Shown here piece by piece: positions 8,768 through 18,550 of a stretch of 21,059 nt of DNA. The stretch's first letter is position 1; each line of letters opens with the position of its first letter. The position numbers were made by a program, and so were the translations under genes. The stretch is from Hydnum rufescens UP504 (taxonomy: Eukaryota > Basidiomycota > Agaricomycetes > Cantharellales > Hydnaceae), in contig MU129327.1 in NCBI GenBank assembly GCA_014904985.1, forward strand, positions 1 to 21,059. The letters run 5' to 3'. Below the pieces are notes generated by a model, which saw only the letters and a program-made list of their open reading frames with translations, was not told where the DNA came from and did no database searches.

Positions 8768-10405
8768 GGCCTCCTCATTTGCTTGAGGCCTCTACATTGC
8801 GGCCAAATTTCGAAAGATGATTGGAGTAGTTGCTAAGAGAACAGCGAAATCTGGGCGGAATACTTTGGGACGATCTGCGGCTAGCAAGCGACGAATGCTC
8901 AAGGCCTCCTCACTTGCCTCCAGGGCCTCTTCATCGCGGCCAAATTTCAAAAGATGATTGGAGTGGTTGTGAAGAGAATCCGCGAGATGTGGGCGGAATA
9001 CTTTGGGGCGATCTGTGGCTAGCAAGCGACGAATGTGCAAGGCCTCCTCGTTTGCCTCGAGGGCCTCTTCATCGCGGCCAAATTTCGAAAGATGTTCGGA
9101 GTGGTTGCTAAGAGAACAAGCGAGATCTGGGCGGAATACTTCGGGGCGATCTGCGGCTAGCAAGCGACGAATTCCCAAGGCCTCCTCATTTGCCTTGAGG
9201 GCCTCTTCATCACGGCCAAACTTCGAAAGACGAATGGAGTGGCTGTTAAGAGAATGAGCAAGATCTGGGCGGAATACTTCGGGTCGATCTGTGGCTAGCA
9301 AGCGACAAATTCTCAAGGTCTCCTCACTTGCCTTCAGGGCCTCTTCATCGCGGCCAAATTTTGAAAGACGAATGGAGTGGCTGATAAGAGAAGCAGCGAG
9401 CTTTGGGCGGAATACTTCGGGTCGATCTGTAGCTAGCAAGCGACGAATTCCCAAGGCCTCCTCATTTGCCTTGAGGGCCTCTTCATCACGGCCAAACTTC
9501 GAAAGACGAAGGGAGTGGGTGTTAAGAGAATGAGCGAGCTTTGGGCGGAATACTTCGGGTCGATCTGTGGCTAGCAAGCGAAGAATTCCCAAGGCCTCCT
9601 CATTTGCCTTGAGGGCCTCTTCATCATGGCCAAACTTCGAAAGACGAATGGAGTGGCAGTTAAGAGAATGAGCAAGATCTGGGCGGAATACTTCGGGTCG
9701 ATCTGCGGCTAGCAGGCGATAAATGCTCAAGGCCTCTTCATTTGCCTTCAGGGCCTCTTCATCCCGGCCAAATTTCGAAAGACGACCAGAGTACCTGTTA
9801 AGAGAAGCAGCGAGATCTGGGCAGAATACTTCGGGTCGATCTGTGGCTAGCAAGCGACGAATTCCCAAGGCCTCCTCATTTGCCTTGAGGGCCTCTTCGT
9901 CACGGCCAAACTTCGAAAGACGAATGGAGTGGTTGTTAAGAGAAGCAGCGAGATCTGCGCGGAATACTTCGGGTCGATCTGCGGCTAGCAGGCGATAAAT
10001 GCTCAAGGCCTCCTGAATTGCCTTGAGCGCTTCTCCATCACGGCCGAATTTTGAAAGACAAACGGAGAGGTTGTTAAGAGCATGAGCAAGATATGGGCGG
10101 AACACCTCGGCTCCATCTGTGGGTAGTGAGCGATGAATGCTCAAGGCCTCCTCACTTGCTCTGAGCGCCTCTTCATCACGGCCTAATCCCGAAAGACAAA
10201 TGGAGAGCCTAACAAGAGCACCAGCAAGAGATGATTTCTCCCCTCCAGTGCGGTATAGTACCACTGCCATAGTCTGTGCCTCGAACGCCTCGCCCCAAAG
10301 ACCCAGATCATGCAAATTCCTCGACAGGTCACTCATCTTTCCCGCCAGCATAGACGAATCCGATTTGACCTCCCTGACATCATGCAGCTCGTTCAGGAGC
10401 TCCAA
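8459..10405 (-). repeat. 138-bp tandem repeats encoding 46-residue TPRs, unit 1
   Basis: About thirteen to fourteen copies of a 138-bp unit lie head to tail. Each encodes LA-SLNNHS-RLSKFGRDEEALKA-type helices followed by ADRPEVFRPD. The first two copies (above 10190) are the most diverged; the inner ones are nearly identical at the DNA level. Differences concentrate in a few codons (see findings). The period and coding content exclude CRISPR. Confidence 0.9.
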
Positions 10406-11667
10406 TGTCGCCGTAACTGTTTCACGAAATTGACGCGTCGGGTCCCCAGTCGGCTGCCAGTGAGTTTCCCAATCCACAACCTGCGCTTCGACATCCGTAC
10501 CAACCGAAATATGTGGCAAGACACCCCGGACTTCCGCCGTAAGCTCCGAGATCTGGCTCGTGAGATATAAAACATGGCAATCATGGCCAGTTCGCAGTTC
10601 AGTCGTCCTCGCATGCCTGTTTTGTCTTCATCAGTCTCTTATTGCTATACTGAACCAAGGACGTCAGTTACCTTGAGCCGAGCTGGCATCGAGGTCGCCC
10701 GTAATCCCATCTCCTCCAGTCGTCCTTGAACAGCCATGCCGATTTGCTCAAACACTGTCTGACCCGCTGGCTGCTCGAGCAAGTTGCGCATTCCTTCCAA
10801 CAGAATCGAAGCCTAAAAATTGAATTTAATATCACTGACTTGTTAATAACCCCAGATTACTCACGGGAGCATTTTCAGCGGCTAACAGGGGTCTTGCTGG
10901 GACTGATGGCCCTGGAGACACCATCGTCCCTACTCTGTCCATGGGGTTGGATGCTGTTATCGATGCCAGTGTGACGATCTTTATGATCACATCAGCTCAA
11001 TTTTTCGCAGTGAGAGGGGTCCTGTTAAATCCACACTCACTTGGAATGTGTGCAAACAATCGGTCAGATTCTGTTCGTGCCTCGATATCGCAATCATAAT
11101 TTGATCACGCTGGATGTAGCTTCTCCAAAGAATCAAACTCGACCATCGCTTTGCGTCAGCACAAATTGCCATCAGGTTCCTATCGCCGAAAGAGATATGT
11201 TGCATTGTAGAGATTGTGCAAGGAAATTGGGAAGCATACCCCCTTAAAATGAATAAACTTGAAGCTATTGCGGTATTATCGGGGATGTTGCACCCCTTCA
11301 ACCCGCCCACGAAGCCCTCAAGAAACTTTGTGACCCGGACTATGAGGTGTGTGCATCCATCTCTTCCGTTGCGCATGGTTCTAACTGCGTCGATTACCTC
11401 CGCTACGACGTCGAAAACTTGAGTGAGGGGACCAGAGAGTGTGCCTGGAAGAGCTGGCATATCACGGATTAGCGAAGACATAACGAGAGCGGCATCCCAT
11501 CCTGGGCTGGCGTTCTCATTGAGGTAATCTGGATATGATAGCTGAGACGTGGCGGGAGGCTCGCGATGTGTGGAAGTGGATGGTTGGGTAGGAGACGAAC
11601 TATTAGATGGGCCTGAGGGTGATTGGATGCTGCGTATTCTCCTTGAGAAGAGTCTTCTGGGTGGCAT
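8792..11667 (-). CDS. TPR-repeat protein with MLKL-NTD-like helical N-terminus (NLR-like family without a nucleotide-binding domain)
   Basis: Proposed exons are 11667-11041, 10978-10865, 10812-10672 and 10552-8792, all phase 0 with GT-AG introns of 62, 52 and 119 nt, giving about 880 residues. Residues 1-60 are Ser/Pro-rich and probably disordered. Residues 70-209 form amphipathic helices (GPLTQVFDVVAEVIDAV, HLIVRVTKFLEGFVGGL, RDQIMIAISRHEQNLTDCL), similar to the MLKL-NTD-like bundle at the start of many agaricomycete NLRs; this is judged by pattern only. A linker follows, then from about residue 350 roughly eleven TPRs of 46 residues with the core LSKFGRDEEALKANEEAL. No P-loop or NB-ARC/NACHT motifs fit in between. 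A shorter intron 3 (acceptor at 10617) would break phase. A protein-interaction role is inferred; self/non-self recognition is a guess. It ends early because of a frameshift in the twelfth repeat. Confidence 0.7.
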
Positions 11668-12694
11668 GAGGGGTTGGGCACTGGAGATCTAGCGAGGGGA
11701 CTTGACAGCGAGCGAGACGAGGTGCTGGGACACGAAGCGGTGCGAGGCAAGTCAGGATGAAGCATCACCTACCCATTGGGGATATATTCAAATCCTTTGA
11801 GGCCTGCGCACCTCCAAGTAGTTACTAGTACCCAGACGAAGTGATAGACAACGCGTTGTACTCAATATGTGATTTAGCCACCGCCAGGTCCCAGGATGAA
11901 GCTTTCCCTATTTAAGCCGTGATTGCCAGATGCTCCGCAAGCGCTTAGCACAGGTCGTTCAAGGTTGATAGGGTATTTCATCTTGACGGAAGCTTTACAA
12001 TTAGGCGCACCTTCCCTATTCGTCGAATTGTCATCTCGGACGTTCCGTCCAGTTGCTCGAGTTTCCTTGTTCCAGTATTGGGGCCAGAATGACCCTGCTG
12101 CTACGTTGCTACCGACGGCAGCACGCTCACACACTCTCTGCCTCGGCGACTGAAGTGAAGGAAAGAAAGTTCCTTGAGCTTTGCTGCCTCATCCAAAGCT
12201 GCTTCAGACTGCCAAACGACTTCCGCTTCCCCAAGGTTGACTCTGATGAACATTGATCCCAATCGTTACGGCGCTCTATTCCAGCTGTTCTTATCCGCGT
12301 TTTTCATAAATTACAACCTTTGACCAGTCGATGAACCGCTCCCCGGATCTCCGTTAATCCACTTGATACTGACTCGCTCTTTTTGGTGCCTCAAGGGGGT
12401 GTAGTGTAGATGCCTTCGCATCTCCGTACCACTGTTACATTGGTCTTGCACGCCTCAGGCTGGAATCCTTGACTCGGACTTTGCTTAAAGGAGGTCTCCT
12501 AGATGTGTCATGCACACGATTCCGTCTCTCATCCCTATTACTCTCGAATCCGCATACAGTATCTGGGTCGTCTCTGACCTCGCCACTCTCCTGACTATTT
12601 CCCAGAATTGCCATGCCTGTGGAGTATTCTTCTCCCCGGCCGCTCAATCAGCGGACATTACTGTAAATATTCACGCTTGATCAGTTCCTCCTGG
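11668..12694. other. no recognised gene; 5' flank of the main TPR gene
   Basis: Counterpart of 2315-3354. No frame is open in both copies. The promoter of the gene starting at 11667 should lie in the first few hundred bases, but no TATA box was clear. Confidence 0.6.
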
Positions 12695-12870
12695 TGGTCC
12701 CATTTTGAAAGATGGGTAGAAAAGTTGACACAAGAGTGAACGCGGCCTAGACATAATATTCCGGGTCGATCTGCGTCCAGGACGTGGTGAATGTTCGCCA
12801 TTTACCTTCAGGGCGTCCTCATGCCGACCAGATTTTGAAAGATCCATGGAGGTCGAGAACTCGTGTTGAA
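12695..12870 (-). pseudogene. relic of a TPR gene, unit 2 copy
   Basis: On the minus strand MDLSKSGRHEDALKVNGEH matches the LSKFGRDEEALKANEE core. In another frame ADRPGILCLGRVHSCVN, then FSTHLSKWDHQEE, matches the next repeat (ADRPEVFRPDLAHSLNN...HLSKFGRDEE). It pairs with 3355-3576 but keeps the TPR residues better, which confirms that both are TPR remains. The frames are broken between the two parts. Confidence 0.65.
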
Positions 12871-13373
12871 GCCCTCGGCCGGTCTTCTGCTACTCGCGTA
12901 GGTCGGCGGGCCTGGATTTCGCCCATTCCAGCCTCCTGCGTGCAGCTGAAGAGCGAGAACACCTCTTATGTTTACATCTGAGTCGGAAACCTGGGACTCT
13001 TATGCAGGAATGATCCAAGCAGCTCTATCTATATCGCTATTCCTTGCATACGTTGCACAGTTCTTATCCACTCTGGCGACATGTCTTGCCATGCATATCC
13101 AAACGTCATTTCTGGATCCACAGCGGATCGTCCAGCTGAGCATTCGATGGCCGATCTTGTGAATGAGTTGTACAAGAGCACTTGACTGGAAATGTGGTTA
13201 AGCTTGCTAACACGCTTACGCAGTCCTGTCAGGACTGCAGCGGTGTAAGATCTTACACAATTGTTGGAGGGTGTCGGCTCGACACCAACCCCTACGCGCA
13301 CACGGCACAGCCTTAATCGTCTATACGAGGAGGAATATCGTACTGCGCGCGTCCTTCATATCTTCATCCACAC
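12871..13373. other. no recognised gene; upstream of the monooxygenase relic
   Basis: Counterpart of 3577-4039. Short frames on both strands (plus 12968-13162, minus 13029-13301) overlap, and neither resembles a known family. The TATA box of unit 1 is mutated here (TATACGAG near 13322). Confidence 0.5.
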
Positions 13374-14192
13374 ATGTCATCGCCCCAAGCACTCATTGTA
13401 GGTCGTCCCACTGAAAACCCGAGCTGTACTGTAATCTGATTCCCGTATAGGTTAGTGCTCGGCCATGCACGTCCCCCCCAATACCCAATCTACGCGCTAA
13501 TCTGTCACTGATGCGGATGATGCAGGTGGTCTCGCCGCTGCCCTTGTTCTGCGCAAGAATGGGATCCCCGTCCGCCTTATAGAAAGGGCTTTGGATTATC
13601 AGATCGGTGTCCGTGGTAATGGAATCCAAGTAAACGCGATGGACCTCCCTGGCTCGCTGGTCTTGTACCCCCCAACCCAATACTCTACTGCAGCCTAGGA
13701 TTCCCAAGCTGTTCAAGATCCTTGGGCTGGTCACAGACACATTCGATAATTCTATCGAACCCCTTCAAATGAGAGCGTACGACGGAAAAACTGTCACTAG
13801 GAAGAATTCTCACGTTCTCACCTTTGTCAGCTCGGTGTTACGGTCGAACTAGGGATGGAACTCGTCGACTTACACAAGATGCTCACAAGGTGACTAGGAA
13901 CTTCTAAAACACGACAAACGCGGTTTTTCCGAGAATGAAGCCTTGGAAGTGGACTGGATGATGGACGCCGATGGAGCGCAAGGTCATTTTCCTCCTTTCT
14001 TCATCTCATTAGATATGTTCAATTAATGTGTCCCTCCAAAAAACAGGGATTACTCCAAAACACCTCGGCATTAATTTCTGGGGAGAAATGCTGGAGAGAC
14101 AAGCTTGTCTTGTGGCTGATATAGATGTGGAAGGCTCGGATCGTGAGGTGAGGTTTCTGCTCTTACATGCACTGTCGATCGATAGTTTTTAG
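13374..14192 (+). pseudogene. FAD-dependent monooxygenase, unit 2 copy, deleted and broken
   Basis: Exon 1 starts MSSPQALIVGRPT with the same shortened FAD-binding motif as unit 1, so that loss is older than the duplication. Exon 2 reads GGLAAALVLRKNGIPVRLIE. An intron fits at 13630-13693. The next exon (PRIPKLFKILGLVTDTFDNSIE) keeps its frame, unlike unit 1. After KTVTR about 150 bp are missing compared with unit 1, which joins different frames and leads to TAG near 13850. Further on, DADGAQG before an intron and ITPKHLGINFWGE in the next exon remain in frame. The AG acceptor before GGATTAC (14046) is better kept here than in unit 1. It is a pseudogene with its own set of lesions. Confidence 0.78.
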
Positions 14193-14794
14193 CGCTCTCT
14201 TTCCCTTGCGAAAGTATTGGGTCGCCTATGGAAGTGCCACCACCAGGTTGTATGTCTTCTTCTTGCGTGATAATTTCGAATCCTCGTAACTGATGGCATG
14301 GTATTGCCTCCCATCGTATCGTTCAGAGTGCTGGCCTTGCGCATGCCAGTGGGTCCAGGTCCTTACTTCTCAGTAGTGGGTGACGGGACTCCGAAGGAAA
14401 TTCAGAAGGTCGTCGATATAATATGTAGGTCAATTTGGTGTGGAATCTTCCCTTGTCATGAAAAATCTGTCTCCTCATTCGCTCCTCTCGAATGCCCCCA
14501 GTCAAAGAGATGCTAAAGTTGATCACCAACCTACACACCCAATCAATGTCCGACAGAGACATGGCTTCCAAGGACACATCCCAGAGTGTCAATCCGGGTT
14601 TCGTGCACGAACATATATTCAAGCAACTGGGGGTGAATTACTAATGAAGCGAGATCGTCTTGGACCTGCGTCTCGATAGGGAGAAGAAGGTCGACGTCAG
14701 AACCAAGGTGTAAATGCTGTATAGGAATGAGGGCGAGCTGATACAAGCGGGGGATCGAGCTCCGGGTGGCCCCAATCTCGTACTCGCACCCACT
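14193..14794. other. no recognised gene; unit 2 extra segment
   Basis: The first part keeps the plus-strand phrase YFSVVGDGTPKEIQKV (near 14365-14410), also seen in unit 1. About 260 bp from roughly 14430 to 14700 have no counterpart in unit 1. A minus-strand frame at 14543-14746 (with IHPQLLEYMF and TLGCVLGSHVS) faintly recalls an MPN-type fold, but too weakly to call. Confidence 0.4.
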
Positions 14795-15532
14795 TCAACT
14801 CAGGACATCTTGCATGGGCTTGGAAAATACAATAAAGATGGCGATGGCCTCGTCGATTTGTACCTTGTTCTTCCTGAGAATACAGTACACCTGATGCGGG
14901 TTCAGGGAGAGTGTGCATGGTGTGCTCGTCGATATACTCAAGGTCACGTTTGGATTCAGAGGGCATATGACGTCGATGCTACCCAAGCCCGGAAGGCCTC
15001 GCCCTCGGTCATTATCATTTCGCCTGACACTTACATATTGGTGCACTTGGAAATGATGCTCAAGGCATAGAAAAATACATTCCAGAAATCTTTTGTTTTG
15101 TGGCTGTGTAATTACAAACCTGTCACCCCTCAATACAACTGAGAAAGTCCTTCGCTTCAGTCCTCTGTCGTGGGCTCGTGGCATCCATTCACGAATTTCC
15201 TGGACGATTGGCAGTGCGGAAAGTAGCTGCAGTAATCGACGCAAATCTATAGGCAACTTTTGGAGACCCGGGACTCCGGGAGCATCCTGTCGATTCTCCG
15301 CCTGGCGAATCTGTCGTGATTGGATGAGGATGAGGATGTCGCCGGTCAGAGAACTCTGATCGCTAGAGGGAGACTGACTGCTTGTCAGTTCACGCATTAG
15401 ACTTGACTGCGAAGCATGCGAGAAGGCACCGTATCCCACTCCTCGTGCTTTTTGCAGCCGGACGCGGTATATAAACAAGGTTTCTCCTCCTCCTCGTGCT
15501 TTTTTCCATTGACCAGGGATATTACCACGCAC
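14795..15532 (-). CDS. unrecognised protein frame of 245 residues
   Basis: This is the longest frame of unit 2 outside the TPR array. It starts at an ATG at 15532 and ends near 14795. The middle (SHASQSSLMRELTSSQSPSS, then DLRRLLQLLSALPIVQEI) has counterparts in the broken unit 1 copy at 5239-6069, which argues that this strand codes. The second half may be wrongly read: a GT at about 15115 could open an intron, and a second frame (14697-14966, with EYIDEHTMHTLPEPASG) also looks protein-like. No signal peptide, membrane segment or known domain was seen. It could also be a decayed gene. Confidence 0.3.
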   Translation of the reverse strand: MRGNIPGQWKKARGGGETLFIYRVRLQKARGVGYGAFSHASQSSLMRELTSSQSPSSDQSSLTGDILILIQSRQIRQAENRQDAPGVPGLQKLPIDLRRLLQLLSALPIVQEIREWMPRAHDRGLKRRTFSVVLRGDRFVITQPQNKRFLECIFLCLEHHFQVHQYVSVRRNDNDRGRGLPGLGSIDVICPLNPNVTLSISTSTPCTLSLNPHQVYCILRKNKVQIDEAIAIFIVFSKPMQDVLS

Positions 15533-15718
15533 ATGATCCCTCTCCTGATTTCAAGCTCAGAACCCTCAAAATCCTTCAGGTACCACCTATATATCCCCTA
15601 TTTCGTGGTTATTCACTTGATTCATGCGTCTTATAGTCATTAATCTAGTCCTCCCGTACCAATATCCATATCCCGTCTATATTATATCGGACATGTCAAG
15701 CACCACTATTCCCCCACC

Positions 15719-16610
15719 GCGTTATTTCTCAACTTCACGAATGGCGTCTTCCCCATGTTTTCGCCAACATCCAGTACGGAGTGGATGAGCTTCGACATGG
15801 TATAGAACCCGTAACTTGGTGAGATGTACGCTTTGTGCTCAGAAAATGGCTTTCCCCCTTCAGCTCCTACCTCTTGCACTTATCAATCTGAGGACGTGAG
15901 GTTTTCTGCCCCTGTCGCAAGTGATACTTCTTCCTCGTCGCCTTCACCGTCGGACCCGGCTTTCCCCCTAGTAGCAGATGAATGGACCCAGATTCCGACA
16001 TCACTCACGACCGAAGGAACTGGAGACCCGAAGGATTCCCTGGCCTATTCGGCTTCATCGTGACTCTACCCCCCATTATCGCCCTCTCCTTATCCTCACT
16101 CGTCTTTGTCGCCCCATCCTCCTTCATCACAGTCTCCGTCTCCCAGTCTTCGCCCCCCTCGTTTGCATCACGCATCCGTACAAAATCCATATACCCCCTC
16201 TCTGCGTTCTTCGATACATTCTTCGTTCGGCCATGCCTCTCCATCTCGTCAGAATGGCTCGCGGCCCAGAGCCGCCCCTCATCTCCCTCACATGCGGAAT
16301 TGTTTTTCCCCAGCAACTCACGCCTACCAGTTTTTCTGACTATACTGGATATGGGGGAGTCTCTTCTATAAACCAACGAGATAGTCGACACTCGGCGCAC
16401 TCTGCAGACTTATGGGCCGGGGCAGCCATCTCGCGGACGCCATCACAGGCCCACCTTACGGATGATCATTTGTCTTCCGAATCACAGTGTATGTTGGAGT
16501 ATGTTTTTGGGAGATACTCCCCCGCACTGACATGCAATTTATATACCACCCTCGGCGTGGCGAAGAAGTGGGGTGCCGCCAGTACCTCTCCTCCCATCGT
16601 TGTTCGATGA
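15719..16610 (+). pseudogene. Ser/Pro-rich protein gene, unit 2 copy, damaged
   Basis: It pairs with 6290-7175. Upstream piece: VISQLHEW...VDELRHGIEPVTW. The next part, SEDVRFSAPVASDTSSSSPS, stays in frame through TEGTGDPKDSLAYSASS, where unit 2 has its own TGA near 16060. The Pro-rich stretch and HLPHMRN follow, then a deletion of about 11 bp near 16300 shifts the frame relative to unit 1. The C-terminal part (GIVFPQQLTPTSF, YGGVSSINQRDSRH) is in the shifted frame. The intron donor at 16499 is a perfect GTATGT, but the acceptor TAG of unit 1 reads TAC here. The last exon would end SPPIVVR, TGA 16608-16610. Confidence 0.5.
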
Positions 16611-17525
16611 AGGGCCGGGATAGTAATCAGTCTGGATGACGCGGGAATATATATGGCCTCGAGACAGCGAACGAACAATGGACGGTTTCTAATGGCTGTG
16701 CTCATCATTATACCTTACATCGGGATAAGAATTATCCCCTGTCCTAGTTCCCCTTGCTCGTGTCCGCTTTTTGTGATGGCTGAAGGCTGAAGCTTGAGCT
16801 ACATCTATGACAAGTCCCTGACGAGATTTTTTTTTACGGTTTGTTTTTCTTTCTAGGTGGTTATGTTTTCTGCACGTTCGTCGCTGAATCGAAGAATGTA
16901 TAACCCAATGGATCTGGAACCAGATCTTCTCAAACCGTCCCTTGTTCATCTCTGGTCTTTTTCATCGCAAGGCGAGAGCCGAGAGCACCCTTCCTGCTAG
17001 TTCCTCCAGTAAGGTAGACGGTATCCCGGCTCGCTAATTCTGAAACTGACTTTAGGCCAAAAAAAAAAAAGTCGTGTTGGGTTTTATGGGGCCCCGGATA
17101 CCGTGTCACCTACTTTGGTGTGGCGTTGGGGAAACGGTGGTATTGTCCATTCAAGCATGTTGTACAAATGAACCCTTCGTCTGCACATTAGTAATGGCAG
17201 TCTTAATCCACCACTCGAAGAACCCTTAGAGTACATCCACTTCCAAACATGTTCTGAGTGGATCCCTCCGCACTCTAATTGACAGATGAAGAAACTTCAA
17301 TGGGTCTTACAAACCCATATGTACCGCGTACTGTGAACGGTATGGTGCCCCGGCGGATTTCAAAGCCAAAGAGACGGTCGATGAGTGCGATCAGGCGCGA
17401 GTGAGTCACCGTACGGGCTCCTGGACAATAAAGGGGAAGAAGCGATAGACAATTCAGACATACGGTATCAGAAACCCCGACTGCCAGCCTTCGAATGGTA
17501 GCTCTTTGAGCGCGGGCTTAGACGA
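16611..17525. other. no recognised gene; conserved between units
   Basis: Counterpart of 7176-8287. Relative to unit 1 it lacks 180 bp after the A-run at about 17059 and carries an 11-bp inverted segment at 17110-17120. The minus-strand frame ending at 17454 runs across the later insertion and is not a gene. Confidence 0.5.
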
Positions 17526-17839
17526 TGTCCATTCCCCTCGAACCCACCAGCCCTTAACAAGATTAGGATTAGGAATATTTCCTGATACTCCCTGCCCATT
17601 ATCTATTCTCACTCTAAGCGTTGTCGAGTCTTGACCAAGGATGCTCCGTCGGGCTCCAGAAACGGCACCCCCATTCCCCACTTTGAGCGCCTTAACACTT
17701 CTTTACCGTGCATATGGGGGGGAGGGGGAGGGAGGAACACTCGGAGCCCCACATTTAACCGAATTACCTGGTAGGGTCGAGCTCATCGGTGTCGCGGCCG
17801 AACGAGTCCCCTCACAGACACTAGGGACATTGGGTGTCA
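17526..17839. mobile_element. candidate solo LTR
   Basis: This 314-bp segment is absent from unit 1, where the flanks join directly (about 8287). It begins TGTCC and ends GTGTCA, as an LTR would. The flanks are GACGA and TTCGA; the empty site in unit 1 is CTCGA, so an imperfect 5-bp target duplication is possible. Nothing inside was recognised, apart from a G-run at 17716-17735. A deletion in unit 1 is the alternative. Confidence 0.4.
17716..17735 (+). other. G-rich run, possible G-quadruplex
   Basis: Four G tracts of 7, 5, 3 and 2 are separated by single A bases. The long first tract could supply two runs, so a quadruplex is possible on the plus strand. Judged by eye only. Confidence 0.3.
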
Positions 17840-17867
17840 TTCGAACTGAAGGCATGTCGTCGATTTA

Positions 17868-18163
17868 TTGCAACTTGCAAAACCGAAGGCGCCGGATGAA
17901 AAACACAAAATTTTGCATCAAAAAGTATTTGGGCGATTACTCCTCCAATTCCTGGCGGTTTGGCTTGCTATCAAGTGAGACAGACTCGCCTCGATCGTCC
18001 GCAGGTGCTTGTACCCTTTGCGTGATAAAATTCAAAGATTTGAGATTTGAGGTTTTCCCCAATTTTATTTCCTTCATAGCTCTTGAACTACTGTGAATTG
18101 GGGAACATAAACTATATCCCCTGAGAGCTGCTATGTCCCTCTAGGTGTTCCAAAAAAAATCAG
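17868..18163 (+). repeat. left terminal inverted repeat
   Basis: This is the reverse complement of 18551-18849, with few mismatches in the outer 270 bp and more towards the middle. Confidence 0.85.
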
Positions 18164-18550
18164 GGCAATTGGAGCAAATTTCAGAATTTTGATGGTGTAC
18201 CATTCAGCACGGAATTTAGGACCATAGCATGGCCAGTGAACCCATAAAACTTCTTGTACACTGAACCTATCACTCTTACATCACTCTGGATGTAATTCAT
18301 GGATGATATTTGCCTGGAAGCTCAGTGAGGCATCCAAAGAGCCCATACCCGCAGAAGGGAAAAATTAATGGCTATCTCAAAGCCAACCAATGCATGTTTC
18401 CGCCTAGCCACCAAGCATATATGCATCCTCCAGTTCATGGACTTCATTGTCCATCACAGCATCAACACTAGAAGCCCAAACAAGGCAGATGCTTTGGCTA
18501 TTTGTGTTGTATCCCTTGGAAACCTACAGCCTCAAATTTTCTCCAACAGT

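Larger units (their letters stand above)
2000..11352. repeat. tandem segmental duplication, unit 1
   Basis: Positions from 2000 match positions from 11353 in the same orientation and order: 2314 pairs with 11667, 4040 with 13374, 7175 with 16610 and 8459 with 18998. By eye, identity is roughly 85-94% with many small indels. The offset is 9353 bp at the left and about 10540 bp at the right, mostly from insertions in unit 2. True duplication breakpoints cannot be placed, since a tandem repeat can be cut anywhere; the limit used here is the copia junction. Confidence 0.85.

Noticed and set aside
8830..9998. Plus-strand frames with repeated phrases (SSRPNFERRMEWL and similar) opposite the TPR array
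   Set aside because: They are antisense readings of the 138-bp repeat; the minus-strand frame is far longer and matches TPR.
8459..10405. CRISPR-like periodic repeats
   Set aside because: The period is a constant 138 bp with no short repeat/spacer alternation, it codes for TPRs, and the setting is a fungal genome.
10617..10671. A 55-nt intron 3 for the main TPR gene
   Set aside because: The splice signals fit, but the next exon would be one base out of phase; the acceptor at 10553 keeps phase 0.
14543..14746. Possible MPN/JAMM (eIF3f-like) fragment on the minus strand
   Set aside because: Only a few residues (IHPQLL, TLGCVLGS) recall the family, it has no metal-binding motif, and it lies in a unit 2-only segment.
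15978..16610. Intact 210-residue plus-strand protein
   Set aside because: Its first two thirds are in a different frame from the Ser/Pro-rich reading kept in unit 1; only the C-terminal third matches, joined by an 11-bp deletion.
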